A DNA stretch of 64,000 bases from an uncultured Opitutaceae bacterium (GTDB taxonomy: Bacteria; Verrucomicrobiota; Verrucomicrobiia; Opitutales; Opitutaceae), in NCBI GenBank assembly GCA_903891325.1, contig CAITEC010000062.1, positions 1 to 64,000 of the forward strand. Reading direction: 5' to 3'. The notes below the pieces were generated by a model that was given only the letters and a program-made list of their open reading frames with translations, was not told where the DNA came from and ran no database searches. Below, in pieces: positions 60,369 through 64,000 of the stretch. The stretch's first letter is position 1. The number at the start of each line of letters is the position of its first letter. A program made the translations under genes and the position numbers.

Positions 60369-61877
60369 ATGAACTTCGACATCCCCCGGCTCCCGGATCC
60401 GCTGCTCACCGAGGCCTACGAGGCGGCCGCCTCGAAGAGCGTCCTTGCCGCGGTGAACGACAAGATCTTCTTCGGCTATTTCTCCGTGTGCGGGGACGGC
60501 AAGGGCCACGGCGGCAACACGACGTTTCCAGGGCTTGACTGGGGGCAGTCGGCGGAGGCCCTCCTCTGGCTCGGGAGGGAGGATGTCGTGCGGGCGAGCT
60601 GGGAGTACGTGAAGTCGTTTCAGCGGGCCGACGGCCTGCTGCCCTTCGCGATCCTCCCCGACCACGCCGGAAAGGCGTTCGACATCCTCGGTTACCCGGT
60701 GCAGGTGGACCCGAACGGCGGGCTCTACAGGCACTGGGAACCGGGCAATGCCTTCCTCACCCTGGCCGATGTCACTTACATCCAGGTGGCCGACACGTTT
60801 TTCCGCGCCACCGGCGATCTCGACTGGCTCCGCCGCCAGGCCGAAACGCTGAGGCGGGCGGTCGGCTTCCTCGAGGGCGCCGTGGACGCGAACGGGCTGG
60901 TCCGCGGCGGGGGCTTCTACATGGAGCGCCCGGCCCGGCACCGGTATGAGGGGGTCACCCAGTGCTACAATGCGAATGCGCACGGAATTGCCGCCGGGCT
61001 TTTCGACCGGATCGGGGACGGGGCGACGGCCGCCCGCTGCCGTGGGCTGGCGGACCGGATCACTGCGGCGTTTCGGCGCGAGTTCTGGGAGGGCGGCCAG
61101 TGCTTTGAGTACATCACCCCGGACGGACGGAAGATCGCCACCCACGGGCTCACCGACGCCGACTGGATAGCGGTGGGCTCCGGAACCGCCAGCCCCGAAC
61201 AGGTCGCGGTCGTCTGGCCGCGCCTGCGCGACGCCTCCGACTTCGTCTACGACGGCATACCGACCGGGGTCGCGACCCGTCCCGAGGCCTACGAAGATTG
61301 GGAATTATCCTCCGACCGGCACGATATCGCCGCCATGGGCCGGGTCTGGTACCTCGAGGCCTGGGCGCGCACCGCCATGGGCGACGGCGAGGGCCTGGTC
61401 GCCTCCCTGAGGAAGGTCGCCGAGACCGGGAAGATCAACGGCTGGTCCTGGTGCGAGCGCTACTACTCGGAGCGGACCGGCTACCTGGGCCTCCACAAGA
61501 TGCAGTGGTACGTCGAGTACCCCGCCTGCCTGGTGCGGATCGTGAACCGCTTCCTGCTCGGCGTGGAGTACGGCCTGGACGGCTCGCTGTCCCTGGCGCC
61601 GACCGTCCCCGCGGAATTCTGGAGGGACGGGTTCGGCCAGCGGCTTGCCTGGGCGGGGCGGGTCGTGGACTTTCGCTTCGCCGGGCGGTCCCTGGCCGGC
61701 ACCTACGAGGGCGCGACTGCCCAGCGCGTGCGGGTGCGGCCCTTTCCCGGGGCCGCCGGCCAGCCGACGCTCAGGATTGACGGATCGCCCGCCGCCGCCG
61801 TCGCCGCCCGGGGCGGCTGGCTGGAATTCGACCTCCCCCCCTCCCCCAAGGCCCGCCCCTTTGAACTAACCGCTTGA
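60369..61877 (+). CDS. (alpha/alpha)6-barrel glycosidase, GH78/GH63-like
   Basis: 502 aa from the ATG 60369; no signal peptide, probably cytoplasmic. Helical barrel pairs show D-W-G-Q-S-A-E-A-L-L-W-L-G, Y-N-A-N-A-H-G-I-A-A-G-L-F-D-R and W-C-E-R-Y-Y, with a C-terminal beta-sandwich (F-G-Q-R-L-A-W-A-G-R-V-V-D-F-R-F). The plan fits alpha-L-rhamnosidase or trehalase-like enzymes. The exact substrate is unclear. It is between the GH43-like and PhyH genes, all in one orientation. Confidence 0.8.
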   Translation: MNFDIPRLPDPLLTEAYEAAASKSVLAAVNDKIFFGYFSVCGDGKGHGGNTTFPGLDWGQSAEALLWLGREDVVRASWEYVKSFQRADGLLPFAILPDHAGKAFDILGYPVQVDPNGGLYRHWEPGNAFLTLADVTYIQVADTFFRATGDLDWLRRQAETLRRAVGFLEGAVDANGLVRGGGFYMERPARHRYEGVTQCYNANAHGIAAGLFDRIGDGATAARCRGLADRITAAFRREFWEGGQCFEYITPDGRKIATHGLTDADWIAVGSGTASPEQVAVVWPRLRDASDFVYDGIPTGVATRPEAYEDWELSSDRHDIAAMGRVWYLEAWARTAMGDGEGLVASLRKVAETGKINGWSWCERYYSERTGYLGLHKMQWYVEYPACLVRIVNRFLLGVEYGLDGSLSLAPTVPAEFWRDGFGQRLAWAGRVVDFRFAGRSLAGTYEGATAQRVRVRPFPGAAGQPTLRIDGSPAAAVAARGGWLEFDLPPSPKARPFELTA

Positions 61878-61912
61878 TTGCCGGCCCCGCCGGGGCCTGA
61901 CTTCACCCAGCG

Positions 61913-62740
61913 ATGAATACCCGGACGACCCCCCAGCAGATCGAGGCCTACCAGCGCGACGGTTTTCTCGCCGTCATGGATTTTCTCAGCCCCGCGGAGC
62001 TCGCCGAGCTGCGCGCGGCGGTGGACGAGGCGGTCGCGATGATGGGCAACCGGAAGCTTTCCGTCGGCAACGACGACATGAAGGATGCCGACGACTACTA
62101 CGACCGGGTCTTCAAGCAGCGCCTCAATCTCTGGCGGATCAACGGGACCGTGAAGCGCTACATGCTCAATCCGGACCTCGGCGAGATGCTCTGCAAGCTG
62201 GCCGGCGTGGACGGCATGCGCGTCTGGCACGACCAGGCCCTGATCAAGCCGCCCTTCGGCAACCCCACCGGCTGGCACCTCGACAATCCCTACTGGTCGT
62301 TTTCCTCGCGCCAATCCATCTCGATCTGGATTTCCCTGGACGGGGCGACCTTCCAGAACGGCTGCATGTTCTACGTCCCGGGGTCCCAGGCGATCGCCGA
62401 CTACCGCAATGTGCCGATCTCCGAAAAGATCGGCGCCCTGTTCGAGGTCTACCCGGAATTCCTGAAGAGGGGCACCCGGGGCGTCGAGCTGCCCCCCGGC
62501 GGGGCGGCGTTCCACAACGGGCTGACGGCGCACGGGGCCGGCGCCAACATGACCACCAGCCCGCGAAGCGCAATGACCTGCGCGTACATGCCGGTCGGAT
62601 CCACCTTCAACGGCCAGGCCAACATTCTTCCCCGCGCCTACTTCGATTCGCTGAAGATCGGCGACGTGCTGGATAACGAGGAGCTGAACCCCTTGGTTTA
62701 TGCCCGACCTGGGTCTAACGGTCCCGTGGGAAAATCCTGA
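61913..62740 (+). CDS. PhyH-family Fe(II)/2-oxoglutarate dioxygenase
   Basis: 275 aa. The iron-binding H-x-D is His122-x-Asp124 in G-W-H-L-D-N-P-Y-W; the second His is probably 207 (L-T-A-H-G-A-G-A-N-M), and Arg218 could bind 2-oxoglutarate. Such enzymes often oxidise sugar-linked or methylated substrates near glycosidases in Verrucomicrobia. Cytoplasmic. It ends 41 bp inside the next gene, which starts in another frame. Confidence 0.9.
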   Translation: MNTRTTPQQIEAYQRDGFLAVMDFLSPAELAELRAAVDEAVAMMGNRKLSVGNDDMKDADDYYDRVFKQRLNLWRINGTVKRYMLNPDLGEMLCKLAGVDGMRVWHDQALIKPPFGNPTGWHLDNPYWSFSSRQSISIWISLDGATFQNGCMFYVPGSQAIADYRNVPISEKIGALFEVYPEFLKRGTRGVELPPGGAAFHNGLTAHGAGANMTTSPRSAMTCAYMPVGSTFNGQANILPRAYFDSLKIGDVLDNEELNPLVYARPGSNGPVGKS

Positions 62741-64000
62741 GGTAACCTCCCTCAACAAGCTGCCGCCGCGGGCGACGTTCACGACGTTTCCCGACGCGGC
62801 GGCCGCTCGCACGCGCGACCCCTCCGCCTCGTCCTGGCGGCAATCCCTGGACGGTTCCTGGGGATTCCGGCTCGCTCCCAGCCCGTCGGTCGCCGCTCGC
62901 TGGCTCTCCGGCGACGACGCGGACGCGCCCGCCGAGGCGCCCATCCAGGTCCCCGGCAACTGGGAGATGCAGGGCTGGAACAAGCCCCACTACACGAACA
63001 TCCCGATGCCCTTCCGGGACGAGCCGCCCCGGGTTCCGGCCGCCAATCCCACGGGAATCTACCGGCGGTCGTTCACCGTGCCGGACTCCTGGAGGGGAAT
63101 GCGCGTCGTCGCCCACTTCGGAAGCGCCGACAGCGTCCTTTGCCTCCGCGTGAACGGTACGCTGGTCGGCCTGAGCAAGGACTCCCGGCTTCCCGCCGAG
63201 TTCGAGATCACGCCGCTCGTGCGGTTCGGGGAGGACAACGAGCTGACCGCCGTCGTCATCAAGTGGTCGGATGCCAGCTTTGTCGAGGACCAGGACATGT
63301 GGTGGCTCTCCGGCCTCGCCCGCGAGGTGTTCCTCTATGCGACCCCCGCGACCCACATCGGCGACATCCAGGTCCGCACGCCGCTCAACGCCGCCTGCAC
63401 GCGCGGCGGGATCGAGGTCCTTGTCACCGTCGGGTTTGGCGGCGCGCTCCACGCCTCCGGGGTGCGGGTGGAGGCGCGGCTCCTGGATCCCGAGGGCCGG
63501 CCCGTCTTCCGCCAGCCGCTTCGAGGCGACGTGTCGACCAAGCGCTCGATCTTCGACCACGACCGGATGAAGGCCCGGCTTGCCGCCCGGGTGCCGCCCA
63601 AGCGGCTGAGGCTCTGGTCGGCGGAGCAGCCGAACCTTTACACGCTCCTCATCAGGCTCTCGACCCCCGACGGCGACTCCCATACGGCCGTCCGGGTCGG
63701 CTTCCGGCGGATCGACGTGGCCGCGCGCAATCTCCTCATCAACGGCCGGCGCGTCCTGATCAAGGGCGTCAATCGCCACGAGCACGACGACCGCCGGGGA
63801 AAGGCCGTCACCCGCGAGATGATGCTCAAGGACATCGTCACGATGAAGCGCTTCAACTTCAACGCGGTGCGCTGCTCCCACTACCCCGACGACCCGCACT
63901 GGCTGGACCTGTGCGACGAGCACGGGCTTTACGTGATCGACGAGGCCGACATCGAGGCTCACGACTTCCACAACCAGCTCTGCGACAACCCCCGCTATGC
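62700..64000 (+). CDS. Beta-galactosidase GH2 (partial, runs off the window)
   Basis: At least 433 codons from the ATG 62700, overlapping the PhyH end by 41 bp. It has the GH2 N-terminal jelly-roll (G-S-W-G-F-R-L-A-P-S-P, P-G-N-W-E-M-Q-G-W, P-T-G-I-Y-R-R-S-F), an immunoglobulin-like domain, and the start of the barrel with I-N-G-R-R-V-L-I-K-G-V-N-R-H-E and V-R-C-S-H-Y-P-D-D. The D-E-A-D-I-E-A-H motif is near the end; the acid/base and nucleophile Glu lie beyond 64000. No signal peptide: probably LacZ-like and cytoplasmic. Confidence 0.95.
   Translation, partial: MPDLGLTVPWENPEVTSLNKLPPRATFTTFPDAAAARTRDPSASSWRQSLDGSWGFRLAPSPSVAARWLSGDDADAPAEAPIQVPGNWEMQGWNKPHYTNIPMPFRDEPPRVPAANPTGIYRRSFTVPDSWRGMRVVAHFGSADSVLCLRVNGTLVGLSKDSRLPAEFEITPLVRFGEDNELTAVVIKWSDASFVEDQDMWWLSGLAREVFLYATPATHIGDIQVRTPLNAACTRGGIEVLVTVGFGGALHASGVRVEARLLDPEGRPVFRQPLRGDVSTKRSIFDHDRMKARLAARVPPKRLRLWSAEQPNLYTLLIRLSTPDGDSHTAVRVGFRRIDVAARNLLINGRRVLIKGVNRHEHDDRRGKAVTREMMLKDIVTMKRFNFNAVRCSHYPDDPHWLDLCDEHGLYVIDEADIEAHDFHNQLCDNPRY

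Overview
The window is high-GC bacterial chromosome. Protein types point to the Verrucomicrobiota, probably the Opitutaceae/Opitutia. They include PocR-AraC regulators, paralogous membrane-TPR glycosylation proteins, NHL/Ig-like surface proteins with a repeated C-terminal module, GH51/GH43/GH2 sugar hydrolases next to a PhyH protein, and many dispersed palindromic repeats. This placement is inferred from family recognition, not from a database search.

Layout. 1-344: a cluster of strong hairpins. 345-4930: a hypothetical protein, ligA, then a beta-propeller/outer-membrane protein pair. 4927-6306: a REP-type Y1 transposase (RAYT) inside a perfect 26-bp inverted repeat, then a decayed paralogue of the outer-membrane gene. 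6303-8636: a secreted TPR protein, tRNA-Pro(GGG) and a small two-helix membrane protein. 8682-10547: a YqjD/YqjE/YqjK-like and YihY/BrkB membrane-stress operon. 10804-16113: an EF-hand membrane protein and a DUF748/AsmA-like protein. 16227-31676: a large surface-glycan region with four membrane or TPR glycosylation proteins, a TPR-GT9-like protein, a GMC oxidoreductase with small partner, a HAD-UbiA prenyltransferase, an epimerase, a GNAT, and a GT39-like gene broken at a G10 tract. 31856-36417: a translationally coupled kinase, REC-kinase and NarL-type regulator, then PocR-AraC and UspA. 36514-40982: CoA-transferase, small coiled-coil protein, UroD-like methyltransferase and DHA2 exporter. 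41140-47138: sialate O-acetylesterase, PAP2, GH51 arabinofuranosidase and SSS symporter. 47223-53029: a short type II secretion/type IV pilus-like cluster (secretin, ATPase, prepilin, GspL/PilN-like). 53136-54626: a three-repeat protein. 54902-59298: NHL/Ig surface protein, sugar-binding protein and two lipoproteins. 59324-64000: a sugar-catabolic run (GH43-like, six-hairpin glycosidase, PhyH, GH2 beta-galactosidase cut by the window end).

The most striking non-gene signal is a set of dispersed repeats. (i) A tract of about four 7-bp units (TCAGGTY) with conserved flanks occurs at eight places, twice in frame inside paralogous genes, once supplying a stop codon and once replacing a start region. 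(ii) A 166-bp element has perfect 32-bp terminal inverted repeats. (iii) Two 73-bp copies each lie between divergent genes. (iv) A GTAGCCGGGGTC palindrome family recurs. (v) A palindromic AGGTCCC.ACTTCTT element lies inside a coding region. Separately, several genes share an extended -10 promoter (TTGCTATWAT type) only 6-11 nt from the ATG, which predicts leaderless or near-leaderless mRNAs.
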